Source: an uncultured Alistipes sp.
GTDB taxonomy: Bacteria > Bacteroidota > Bacteroidia > Bacteroidales > Rikenellaceae
DNA length: 8,069 nt
Direction of reading: 5' to 3'
Assembly (NCBI GenBank): GCA_947174575.1
Contig: CAMWJM010000045.1
Coordinates: 1 to 8,069 of the forward strand
Below the pieces are notes generated by a model. That model had not been told where the DNA came from. It made no database searches and was given only the letters and a program-made list of their open reading frames with translations. This document shows positions 1-6,639 of the stretch, in pieces. Within the stretch, counting starts at the first letter, position 1. Every line of letters begins with the position of its first letter. A program made the position numbers and the translations under genes.

Positions 1-1
1 G

Positions 2-697
2 CAGTTGGGCATCTACGGTGCGATCACCAAGATCGCCGTGGTCATGATGCTTTTCTATCAGATGTACCGGCTGGCCGCCGAGCCGTTTTTCCTCTCCAAT
101 TTCAAGAAGTCCGATTTCGTCGAGATGAACGCCGCGGCTCTGAAATACTATGTCATGGCCTCGATGTTGATCTTCCTCGGCATCGCCCTGTTCCGCGACT
201 TCTTCGCTTTGATCGTCGGGCGCGATTTCCGCGAGGGCATTTTCATTCTGCCCGTCGTCCTCGGCGCCAACATCCTCGCCGGCGTGTGGCTCAACCTCTC
301 GTTCTGGTACAAGCGCGAGGAGCGCACGTCGCTGGCCATCGTCGTCACGGGCACCGGGCTGGTCGCCATGCTCGCGTTCGGTCGGTGGCTCATCCCGCTG
401 TGGGGCTATTACGGCGCCGCCTGGGCACGTCTGGCCAGCGAGACGGCCATGGTCGCCGTGTCGTGGTGGCTCAACCGCCGCTTCTTCCCCACGCCCTACC
501 CGTGGGGCCAGATCGCCGAATACGTCGGAGTCGCGTTGGGCGTCTTTTTCGCGGCCGAATTTTCGACATCCTGCCTGGACAGCAGTCTCGCAGCATATAC
601 GTTTAATATAGCACTGTTCGCACTGTATGCTTTCTACCTCGTCCGCCGCGAGCGGATCGATGTCGGGGCGTTGGTGCGGGCGGTGTTGAAAAGATAG
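2..697 (+). CDS. Oligosaccharide/polysaccharide flippase (MATE-like), C-terminal part
   Basis: This is the C-terminal part of a polytopic membrane protein, open to the left edge, with about 231 residues visible. It probably belongs to the polysaccharide biosynthesis (Wzx/RfbX-like, MATE-fold) family, whose members flip lipid-linked sugars across the inner membrane. About six or seven hydrophobic segments can be seen, near nt 38-91, 146-217, 242-304, 332-394, 404-472, 512-562 and 596-643. They are separated by short basic loops such as KREER and WLNRRFF. Segments I associate with Bacteroidetes members are RLAAEPFF, NLSFWYK and a LIPLWGYYGAAWA stretch followed by a WW-containing helix. The stop codon directly abuts the holB start, so the two are probably co-transcribed. 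The final stretch (about nt 570-640) is less GC-rich than the rest. The specific substrate cannot be read from sequence. Confidence 0.85.
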   Translation, partial: QLGIYGAITKIAVVMMLFYQMYRLAAEPFFLSNFKKSDFVEMNAAALKYYVMASMLIFLGIALFRDFFALIVGRDFREGIFILPVVLGANILAGVWLNLSFWYKREERTSLAIVVTGTGLVAMLAFGRWLIPLWGYYGAAWARLASETAMVAVSWWLNRRFFPTPYPWGQIAEYVGVALGVFFAAEFSTSCLDSSLAAYTFNIALFALYAFYLVRRERIDVGALVRAVLKR

Positions 698-1849
698 TTG
701 GTCGTGCGTTTTGCGGACATCATAGGACAGGAGGAGTTGAAGCGGCATTTGGCGCAGTCCGTCGATGCCGGACGGGTGAGCCATGCCCAGCTCTTCACCG
801 GGAGCGCCGGGGCCGGAGCCTTGGCGCTGGCCGTGGCCTATGTCCAGTATCTCTGCTGCCGGCATCGGCACGACGGCGATTCGTGCGGCGAGTGCCCCGA
901 CTGCAAGCAGATCGCCAACCTGGCCCACCCCGACCTGCATCTGGTCTTTCCGGTCAACAAGCAGGGCAAGAAGTCGGGCGAGGTGATGTTGAGCGACGAG
1001 TTCCTGCCTCTTTTCCGCGAGTTGTTCGCCGAGCGGCGCGGGTATGTCGCCCCGTCGGTGTGGTACAACCGGCTCGATTTGGGCAAGACGCTCAAGGGGA
1101 TGATCTCCGCCCGCGAGGCCGACGAGATCATCCGCAAGCTCTCGTTCAAAAGCTACGAGGCCGACTACAAGATCATGCTCGTGTGGCTGCCCGAAGCCAT
1201 GCACGAGGATGCCGCCAACAAGATTCTCAAGATTCTCGAAGAGCCGTGGGAGCGCACGCTCTTCGTGCTGGTCTCCGAGCGGCCCGAGCGGCTTTTGCCC
1301 ACCATCGTTTCCCGTACGCAGGAGGTGGTCGTGCCGCGCGTGGCGCCCGACGTGCTGGAGCGTTTCGCCGCCGCACGGGGGATCGCCGATCCGCTTCAGG
1401 CACGCAACATGGCCCGTCTGGCCGACGGCAATCTGTTGGAGTTGCAGCACCTGATCGCCGGCGAAAGCAACGCTTCGCGCCACGAGGATTTCGAGCTGTT
1501 CTGTTCGCTGATGCGCTTGAGCTACAACGACAAGCACCTCGAATTGCTCGGCTGGGCCGAGGAGGTCGCCCAGCTCTCGCGCGAGCAGCAGCGGGTTTTT
1601 CTGGTCGACGCTTCGCGGCTGTTGCGCGAGAGTTATATGCTCCATGCCGGCCTTTCGGAGGTTAGCTATCTGTGGGGCGAGGAGCTGGCTTTCTGCTCGA
1701 AGTTCGCGCCGTTCGTCGATTCGCAGAACATCGAACCGCTCGTCGACCAGATCGAGAGCGCTTCGGCACAACTTTCGCAGAACGGCAATCCCGCGATCGT
1801 CTTCACCCATTTCGCCCTCGCGGTGAGCAAACTCATCAAACATCTGTAG
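698..1849 (+). CDS. holB: DNA polymerase III subunit delta' (clamp loader)
   Basis: This encodes the delta' subunit of the clamp loader, which helps place the beta sliding clamp on primed DNA. It is 383 residues from the TTG at 698. An alternative GTG at 704 gives a protein starting RFADIIGQ, typical of the family, and I cannot choose between them. The N-terminal AAA+ fold opens with FADIIGQEELKRHL. Its P-loop equivalent, GSAGAGAL (residues 35-42), lacks the catalytic lysine, as expected for delta', which does not hydrolyse ATP. A zinc module follows, with Cys53/54 and CGECPDC (Cys63, 66, 69). LEEP lies at 180-183 and an SRT triplet at 205-207, where ATP-hydrolysing paralogues have the SRC arginine finger. 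Residues ~86-138, after HPDLHLVFPV, form an insertion compared with E. coli delta'. The gene starts with no gap after the flippase and ends 3 nt before folK. No Shine-Dalgarno sequence is visible. Confidence 0.93.
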   Translation: MVVRFADIIGQEELKRHLAQSVDAGRVSHAQLFTGSAGAGALALAVAYVQYLCCRHRHDGDSCGECPDCKQIANLAHPDLHLVFPVNKQGKKSGEVMLSDEFLPLFRELFAERRGYVAPSVWYNRLDLGKTLKGMISAREADEIIRKLSFKSYEADYKIMLVWLPEAMHEDAANKILKILEEPWERTLFVLVSERPERLLPTIVSRTQEVVVPRVAPDVLERFAAARGIADPLQARNMARLADGNLLELQHLIAGESNASRHEDFELFCSLMRLSYNDKHLELLGWAEEVAQLSREQQRVFLVDASRLLRESYMLHAGLSEVSYLWGEELAFCSKFAPFVDSQNIEPLVDQIESASAQLSQNGNPAIVFTHFALAVSKLIKHL

Positions 1850-1852
1850 TCT

Positions 1853-2368
1853 ATGGCACGTGTGGTTCTTTTGGCAGGCGGCAATGTGGGGGATGTGAAG
1901 CGCACCCTCCAGGCGGCGCAGCAGCTCGTCAATGCGCGCGTCGGCGCCGTGCTGCGGTGCTCGCATCGCTACGAAAGTCCTGCGTGGGGCTTCAGCTCCG
2001 ACACGCTGTTTTCCAACCAGGCGCTCGAAGCGGCCACCGACCTCGCGCCCGAGGAGGTGCTCGACGCTATTCAGTCGATCGAGTGCGAGCTGGGCCGCAA
2101 CCGCGCCGCCGAGACCCTCGAAAAGGCGCGTACCGGCGCCGACTACGTGTCGCGCCCCATCGACATCGACATCCTTTTCTACGACGATGCCGTCATCGCC
2201 ACCGAGCGGCTCTGCGTGCCTCATCCCCGCCTCGCCGAGCGCGAATTCGCGCTGGTGCCGCTCTGCGAGATTCTGCGCGACAAACGCCATCCCGTTTCGG
2301 GCCTCACCGCGGGGCAGATGCTCGACGCGCTGCGGGCGCAATCATCCGACCGATCATGCGGAAAATAG
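1853..2368 (+). CDS. folK: 2-amino-4-hydroxy-6-hydroxymethyldihydropteridine diphosphokinase (HPPK)
   Basis: HPPK transfers pyrophosphate from ATP to 6-hydroxymethyl-7,8-dihydropterin, the step before dihydropteroate synthase in cytoplasmic folate synthesis. The 171-residue length is normal for a single-domain HPPK. The N-terminal LLAGGNVGD (residues 6-14), the YESPAWGF segment (40-47) and FSNQAL (53-58) match the pterin-binding part of the fold. The signature SRPIDIDILFYDD (from residue 100) supplies Arg101 and the metal-binding pair Asp104 and Asp106. HPRLAEREFALVPL (from residue 124) is the C-terminal conserved block. Between Arg93 and Arg101 the loop TGADYVS replaces the shorter WGP loop of E. 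coli, which I regard as usual in Bacteroidetes. The ATG lies 3 nt after the holB stop. The last 13 nt overlap the next lipoprotein gene, suggesting coupled translation. No folate-pathway neighbour is present in the window. Confidence 0.95.
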   Translation: MARVVLLAGGNVGDVKRTLQAAQQLVNARVGAVLRCSHRYESPAWGFSSDTLFSNQALEAATDLAPEEVLDAIQSIECELGRNRAAETLEKARTGADYVSRPIDIDILFYDDAVIATERLCVPHPRLAEREFALVPLCEILRDKRHPVSGLTAGQMLDALRAQSSDRSCGK

Positions 2369-3336
2369 GATACATATTTCTTTTCGCCCTCGCGCTGTCG
2401 GCGGTCTCCTGCTTCAAGGAGGTCGCTTTCCGCACCGAGTACGTGCTCAAACCTCTGCGGCAGGGCACTGCCGACGACCGCAATCCGGCGGTCATCCCCG
2501 GGGCCACGGCTTTCGCTTTCGATGCCGACACCGTCTCGTGGACGGTCGCATCCTACGACGATGCGCTCGCCGGCGTCATCACTTCCAAATCCGACCCCTC
2601 GGTCAAACAGAGCGTGCCCTTAGCCGCTTCGCAGCCTTACGTCTTCGAGGGAGTCGAGGGGTGGATTTCTCTGGCGTTGAACCGCGAGCGACAGATGATC
2701 GTCGCCGTCGATCCCGTCGACCGGCTCTATGCCTATACCGACCAGTCGATCGGCGTCAACCTCAGCCCGCTCTATGTGTCGCTGGTCTTCCAGCCGTGGA
2801 GACCCGGCTTTTCCTATAAAAGCGGCAACGGCACCGGTTCCGGCATATGGAGCGTCTACAACGAGTTCTACGCGCCGCCTCTGCTGCTCGACTGTTTCGT
2901 CGAGGTTCGGGCGCAGGCGGAGGAGGGCGACGAGCCGGCGCCGCTCCAGTCTTCTTCGGCCAAGGTCTATGCCTATGCCGTCGATACCACTGCCTGGCGG
3001 ATCGCTTCCTACGACGATGCTTTCAACGGCATCATCACTTCCAAGACTTCTGCGCAGACCCGCACTTCGCCCGACTTCCCCGCCTATGCCGTTTCCGAGG
3101 ACGGTCTTTTCGGCATGGAGGTCTCCTCGTCGCCGCTGATGCTCGTGGTCGTCGACCGGGAGCACCGCATGTATGCCTACACCGAGCGGGAGGTCGATCT
3201 GCAGGGCGCGAGTCCCGCGTTTACCCTCCTTTTCCGACCTTGGGTCGAGCAATGGATCGTCGTCGATGACGGCTGGTGTTTCGTCGCCGATCGCCTCGCA
3301 CCCGAAGAAGAGCATTCGACCGATATGAACCGATGA
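2356..3336 (+). CDS. Lipoprotein of unknown function with two internal repeats
   Basis: I do not recognise a named function. The 326-residue product starts MRKIGYIFLFALALSAVSC, a lipoprotein signal peptide with Cys19 as the likely lipidated residue. No acidic run follows Cys19 (FKEVAF), so I see no surface-export signal of the kind known in Bacteroides. The mature part is two copies of one module, residues ~26-148 and ~178-296. Shared positions include a W, an ASYDDA..G.ITSK block (W62 and 65-78; W214 and 217-230), a VD..R.YAYT block (118-128; 266-276) and F.PW (145-148; 293-296). The linker holds a Gly/Ser/Asn-rich turn and NEFYAPP. The start was chosen for the signal peptide; the same frame is open upstream to 1672, but that part shadows holB and folK. 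It overlaps folK by 13 nt and the next gene by ATGA. The repeated hydrophobic/turn pattern suggests beta-sandwich domains, which is inference. Confidence 0.85.
   Translation: MRKIGYIFLFALALSAVSCFKEVAFRTEYVLKPLRQGTADDRNPAVIPGATAFAFDADTVSWTVASYDDALAGVITSKSDPSVKQSVPLAASQPYVFEGVEGWISLALNRERQMIVAVDPVDRLYAYTDQSIGVNLSPLYVSLVFQPWRPGFSYKSGNGTGSGIWSVYNEFYAPPLLLDCFVEVRAQAEEGDEPAPLQSSSAKVYAYAVDTTAWRIASYDDAFNGIITSKTSAQTRTSPDFPAYAVSEDGLFGMEVSSSPLMLVVVDREHRMYAYTEREVDLQGASPAFTLLFRPWVEQWIVVDDGWCFVADRLAPEEEHSTDMNR
2431..2799 (+). repeat. Protein-level repeat, copy 1 of the two-repeat lipoprotein
   Basis: This region encodes residues ~26-148. It aligns with copy 2 at an offset of 152 residues near the start (AFAFDADT against YAYAVDTT; W62 against W214) and 148 residues near the end (LYAYT against MYAYT). 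At DNA level only short stretches are still identical, for example TCCTACGACGATGC, so the duplication is old. Confidence 0.8.
2887..3243 (+). repeat. Protein-level repeat, copy 2 of the two-repeat lipoprotein
   Basis: This region encodes residues ~178-296. Conserved with copy 1 are the tryptophan at 214, ASYDDAFNGIITSK (217-230), VVDREHRMYAYT (265-276) and LLFRPW (291-296). Copy 2 is a few residues shorter in the middle, where copy 1 carries the VEGWISLALNRER stretch. The strong retention of SYDDA and YAYT points to structural or functional constraint. Confidence 0.8.
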
Positions 3337-5393
3337 ATCGAGAACAGCGACATATTCTCATCTGGGCGCGCGGCGCGGTGATTCTGTTTTTCGCGTCGGC
3401 TTTTTTGAGCCGCTGCGCCAGCATGATGACCCCCTCCGGCGGGCCTAAAGACACCTTGCCCCCCGTGATCGTCGAGATGACGCCCGACAACTTCTCCACC
3501 GACCGGCCTTTGGTCGGCCACCCCAAGATCTACATCGAGTTCGACGAATTCGTCCAGCTCAAGGATCAGCAGAAGGAGTTCTTCACATCGCCCGGGATGA
3601 AGAAGAAACCCACGCTCACCGTCCGCGGCAAGGGCATCGTGATCCAGTTGCGCGACACGCTCGAACCCAACACCACCTATGCCCTCGATTTCGGCAGCGC
3701 CTTGCGCGACAACAACGAGGGCAATCCGCTCCATGCCATGCGCTACGTCTTTTCCACCGGCCCCGAGATCGACTCCATGATCCTCTCCGGATACACGGCC
3801 GATGCCTATAAGGCCGATTCGGTGTCCAGGACGTTCATCTGGTTCTTCCCCGCCGATTCGGTCGAGAATGTCGCCGAGTACGACTCTACCTTGTTCAAGT
3901 ACAAGCCCGCCGTCATCGCGCGCGCCCAGACCAACGGCATCTTCATCGCCCAGAATCTCAAGCCCATTCCTTATCGCGTCTACGCCGTCCAGGACAAGAA
4001 CGACAACCAGCTCTACGAGCCGGGTACCGACCAGGTGGGTTTTCTCGACGGCACCTACAACCCCGCCGAGTTGCCCGACTTCGCCATGTGGTTCGACTCG
4101 ATCCGCAATTACGTCTCCGCCGAGCCGCAGTTGTATCTGCGCATGTTCACCGACCGGCAGTTCCGGCGCCAGTTGCTCGCCCAGAGCGAGCGGCCGCTCC
4201 AGCATAAGGCCATGCTCTATTTCTCCGCCGCGCATCCGCAGATCGACAGCATCCGCTTCGACAGCATTCCCGAGGACGGCTTCATCGTCGATCCCCAGAC
4301 CGTCGGGCGCGATACGCTGGCCCTGTGGTTCACCGTTCCCTCGGCCGAGCTGCCCGACACGATCCGCGGCTCGATCACCTATTATAAACACGATTCGGTC
4401 AACCTCCTGCAGCGCGTCACCGAGCCGCTGAAACTCCCTTGGCGGTTCGTCGAGACCAAGGAGCAGGAGCGCGAGCGCCAGAAACTCGAACGCGAGCGCC
4501 GCAAGGCCGAGGAGGCCGGCGAGGAGTGGACGGAGCCGAAACCGGCCAATCCCTTTGCGTTCAAGCTGTCGCTTTCGGGCGAGATCAACCCCGAGAATCA
4601 TCTCGTCGTCGATTTCGACTATCCCCTCGCTCGGGTCGATTCGTCGGCTTTGCTGCTCACCGTCACCCATCCCGACAAATCCGTCGACGATGTTCCGGTG
4701 CATTTGGTGCGCGACACCGCGTCGTTGAGGCGCTGGTACTTCCGCGCACCCTGGCAGACGGGCGGGCAATATACGCTCACCGTTCCCGAAGGGGCGATCA
4801 CCGACATCGCGGGTTTCTCCAACGATTCGATCGTCGGCAAATACACCGTGCTCGATCCCGAGAAGTTCGCCACCGTCAAGATCGACGTCGCGGGCCGCGA
4901 GGGCGTGCGCTACATCATCCAGCTGCTCGACGGCGGCGGCTCGCTCAAGCAGGAGCGGCGCGACGTGGTGTCCGGCCCCGTGCAGTTCGACTATGTTTCG
5001 CCCGGCGAGATCAAGTTCCGCGTCATCGAAGACCTCGACGGCAACGGCAAGTGGGATACGGGCGATGTCGTCGCCCGGCGTCAGCCCGAGCGGGCCGAGA
5101 TGTACGCCGACGCCTCGGGCGTGGAGACTTTCGCCACCAAGGCCAACTGGGAGATCGAGTTCCGCATGGATATGCCTCGCATCTTCGCCCCCGTCACCAT
5201 GCAGTCGCTCTCCCGCATGCTCGACGAGCGCGAGTTGCAGCGCCTGCGGCGCGAGGAGGAGAAGCGTTCCAAGGAGAAACCCAAAACCGACGCTTCCCGC
5301 GACCGTCAGAACGGCGACACGGGCGGCATGGGCGGTTTCGGCAGCATGGGCGGAGGCATGAAGTCGGTTTCGAATGTATTCAACACCAGGTAG
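3333..5393 (+). CDS. Ig-like domain-containing outer-envelope lipoprotein (SbsA Ig-like/Big_5 type)
   Basis: This 686-residue protein resembles the Bacteroidetes Ig-like lipoproteins marked by Cys..PSGGPKD..PP just after the signal peptide. Here a hydrophobic stretch (residues 14-25) leads to SRC with Cys28, then PSGGPKDTLPPVIV. Residues ~39-140 form a Big_5/SbsA-like Ig domain containing IYIEFDEFVQLKD, NTTYALDFGSALRDNNEGN and YVFSTGPEIDS. A second region (~195-250) resembles a carboxypeptidase-regulatory-like fold and holds DKNDNQLYEPG (221-231). A charged Glu/Arg-rich stretch (~377-400) may form a coiled coil. A further Ig-like region follows, then a module with DLDGNGKWDTGD (567-578), which resembles a calcium-binding loop. 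The end is charged (~630-650) and then Gly/Met-rich (664-676). The start at 3333 shares ATGA with the upstream stop; an in-frame ATG at 3276 would leave no proper signal peptide. Its molecular role is not known to me. The arginine just before Cys28 is unusual for lipoprotein processing. Confidence 0.88.
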   Translation: MNREQRHILIWARGAVILFFASAFLSRCASMMTPSGGPKDTLPPVIVEMTPDNFSTDRPLVGHPKIYIEFDEFVQLKDQQKEFFTSPGMKKKPTLTVRGKGIVIQLRDTLEPNTTYALDFGSALRDNNEGNPLHAMRYVFSTGPEIDSMILSGYTADAYKADSVSRTFIWFFPADSVENVAEYDSTLFKYKPAVIARAQTNGIFIAQNLKPIPYRVYAVQDKNDNQLYEPGTDQVGFLDGTYNPAELPDFAMWFDSIRNYVSAEPQLYLRMFTDRQFRRQLLAQSERPLQHKAMLYFSAAHPQIDSIRFDSIPEDGFIVDPQTVGRDTLALWFTVPSAELPDTIRGSITYYKHDSVNLLQRVTEPLKLPWRFVETKEQERERQKLERERRKAEEAGEEWTEPKPANPFAFKLSLSGEINPENHLVVDFDYPLARVDSSALLLTVTHPDKSVDDVPVHLVRDTASLRRWYFRAPWQTGGQYTLTVPEGAITDIAGFSNDSIVGKYTVLDPEKFATVKIDVAGREGVRYIIQLLDGGGSLKQERRDVVSGPVQFDYVSPGEIKFRVIEDLDGNGKWDTGDVVARRQPERAEMYADASGVETFATKANWEIEFRMDMPRIFAPVTMQSLSRMLDERELQRLRREEEKRSKEKPKTDASRDRQNGDTGGMGGFGSMGGGMKSVSNVFNTR

Positions 5394-5400
5394 CGGACTT

Positions 5401-6210
5401 ATGACGATTCGCAAACAGATCATTTCCGGATTGATGCTCGTCGGGGCGCTCGTCGCGTCCCGCGATGTCGCGGCGCAGCATACGCTGGGCGCGATCGTCG
5501 GCTACGGCATGGGCAGCGGCCGTTTCGAGCCGAAACAGGAGTCGCGGTCCATTTGGGGCATGTACGGCGGGGGACTGTCGTGGCGGTATTACGGCGCCCA
5601 GCGTTTCGTCGGCGGGTTCGGCATCGACCTCGAATTCCTCCAGCAGGGTTTTTCGTTCGCTCCCAACGCTTCGGCGGTCGACGACAAGGCCGATTACCTC
5701 TATTATACGCGCCGCATCAACTCCGTCGTGCTGCCCATCGTGTGGCAGCCGCATGCCTATCTGCTGCGCAACCGCATCCGGGTCTATCTGGAGGCCGCCG
5801 CCACGTTTTCCTACAACATTTCGTCCACCTACGAGAACGAGTATGCCCGAGCACAAGGCAAGGAGGATTGGCGCGGCGATTATCCGTTCCGGCTTTCGCG
5901 CGACAACCGGTGGGGCTACGGTTTGGCCGGCGGCGGCGGCGTAGCGTTCCTGATCCGGCAGTTCGAGTTGAATTTCCGCGTCCGCTACTACTTCGGCTAT
6001 TCCGACATCCTGCGCAACCGCACCCGTTATGCCGACAACGCCACCGACGGAGCCGAGAATCCTTTCTGGGCCACGCCCCTGCGTTCGCCGCTCGACGACC
6101 TGATGATCGGCGTGGGGTTGAGCTACCGTTTCAACAAAGAGGGATTCCAGACCTGGAAACCCCGCCCCAAGCGGCAGAAGAACCGCGAAGTATTCAAATA
6201 CGGATTATAA
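5401..6210 (+). CDS. Outer-membrane beta-barrel protein (porin-like, PF13568 style)
   Basis: The 269-residue protein has a signal peptide (MTIRKQ, then a hydrophobic run to about residue 19) with probable cleavage after VAA (residue 25). The rest is glycine- and aromatic-rich with alternating hydrophobic residues, as in small transmembrane barrels. Strand-like segments include GGLSWRYYGAQRFVGGFGIDLEFL, a later VVLPIVWQPHAYLL, IRVYLEAAATFSYNI, FELNFRVRYYFGYS and LMIGVGLSYRF. This resembles the barrel family common in Bacteroidetes, many of unknown function. After the last strand a 25-residue basic tail (residues 245-269, with KPRPKRQKNR) extends further. The ATG at 5401 is preferred because it gives a clean signal peptide; the in-frame ATG at 5374 lies inside the upstream gene. 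Only 7 nt separate it from the Ig-like lipoprotein gene, suggesting co-expression. The cargo or partner is unknown. Confidence 0.82.
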   Translation: MTIRKQIISGLMLVGALVASRDVAAQHTLGAIVGYGMGSGRFEPKQESRSIWGMYGGGLSWRYYGAQRFVGGFGIDLEFLQQGFSFAPNASAVDDKADYLYYTRRINSVVLPIVWQPHAYLLRNRIRVYLEAAATFSYNISSTYENEYARAQGKEDWRGDYPFRLSRDNRWGYGLAGGGGVAFLIRQFELNFRVRYYFGYSDILRNRTRYADNATDGAENPFWATPLRSPLDDLMIGVGLSYRFNKEGFQTWKPRPKRQKNREVFKYGL

Positions 6211-6271
6211 GCACACTGGGGCTGTCCTCTGTAGGATTCGTTCCCGTGCCCGATATTCAGAACAGTTCATT
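6211..6271. other. Longest intergenic gap (61 nt)
   Basis: This is the largest gap in the window and the most likely place for an operon break ahead of rbfA. I see no TTTG/TAnnTTTG pair like the Bacteroides promoter consensus; TAGGATTC at about 6232-6239 is only a weak -7 resemblance. There is no hairpin with a T-tract. An imperfect pairing between CACTGGGG and CCCGTGC is too weak to call a terminator. No Shine-Dalgarno sequence precedes the rbfA ATG, which sits in an A/T-rich TTCATT context. Confidence 0.5.
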
Positions 6272-6610
6272 ATGGAAACCACCCGTCAGCAGAAAATCGC
6301 CAAGCAGATCCAGAAAGACGTCGCCGAAATCTTCCAGAAAGAGGGTGCCGCCCTCGTCCGCGGTGTGCTGGTCACCGTCACCGCCGTGCGTGTTTCGCCC
6401 GACTTCGGCTATGCCAAGATCTACGTCAGCGTCTTCCCGTTCGAGCGGAGCGGGGAGTTGATGCAGACCCTGGAGCAGAACGACTGGTTCATCCGCCGGG
6501 CCTTGGGCCAGCGCATCCGCAACCAGCTGAAGAACGTGCCCGAAATCCAGTTCTTCCTCGACGATTCGCTCGAATATATCGACCACATCGATCAGGCGCT
6601 GAAGAAGTAA
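6272..6610 (+). CDS. rbfA: 30S ribosome-binding factor A
   Basis: RbfA binds the immature 30S subunit and assists late 16S rRNA maturation, notably at low temperature. The 112-residue length is normal for the family. The protein begins METTRQQKIAKQIQKDVAEIF, an N-terminal helix. The KH-like core has VRVSPDFGYAKIYVSVFP (residues 39-56). Residues 77-79 (ALG) correspond to the interhelical AxG kink that replaces the classic KH GxxG. They are followed by QRIRNQLKNVPEIQFFLDD and a SLEYIDHI end (to about residue 106), the most conserved part. It follows the 61-nt gap after the barrel protein gene and lies 29 nt before the permease gene. I recall a rbfA-permease order in other Bacteroidetes, but this was not checked. 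Confidence 0.95.
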   Translation: METTRQQKIAKQIQKDVAEIFQKEGAALVRGVLVTVTAVRVSPDFGYAKIYVSVFPFERSGELMQTLEQNDWFIRRALGQRIRNQLKNVPEIQFFLDDSLEYIDHIDQALKK

Positions 6611-6639
6611 TTCGGCATGATGAATTGAGAATCGACTCC

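Noticed and set aside
803..826. Loss of the Walker A lysine in the delta' subunit as a sign of a broken gene
   Set aside because: The delta' subunit normally lacks a functional P-loop, so this is a family trait.
1672..2355. In-frame extension upstream of the two-repeat lipoprotein
   Set aside because: It overlaps the end of holB and nearly all of folK. The translation is Arg-rich shadow, while the ATG at 2356 starts a clean lipoprotein signal peptide.
2620..3315. A 231-codon open frame on the - strand across the repeat lipoprotein
   Set aside because: The + strand frame has a signal peptide, internal repeats and tight gene junctions; the antisense frame has none of these.
3177..5423. A 748-codon open frame on the - strand across the Ig-like lipoprotein gene
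   Set aside because: It is antisense to a well-supported gene. The translation is a monotonous Gly/Val/Leu/Asp/Glu/Arg-rich string without domains, as expected from G/C-biased third positions.
6260..6268. Near-palindrome GAACAGTTC upstream of rbfA
   Set aside because: Too short to support an operator call.
6211..6271. Possible terminator or promoter in the gap before rbfA
   Set aside because: Only an imperfect short pairing without a T-tract, and no proper pair of promoter boxes, could be found.
6617..6628. Mini reading frame ATG ATG AAT TGA just before the permease gene
   Set aside because: Three codons can easily arise by chance; nothing suggests a leader peptide.
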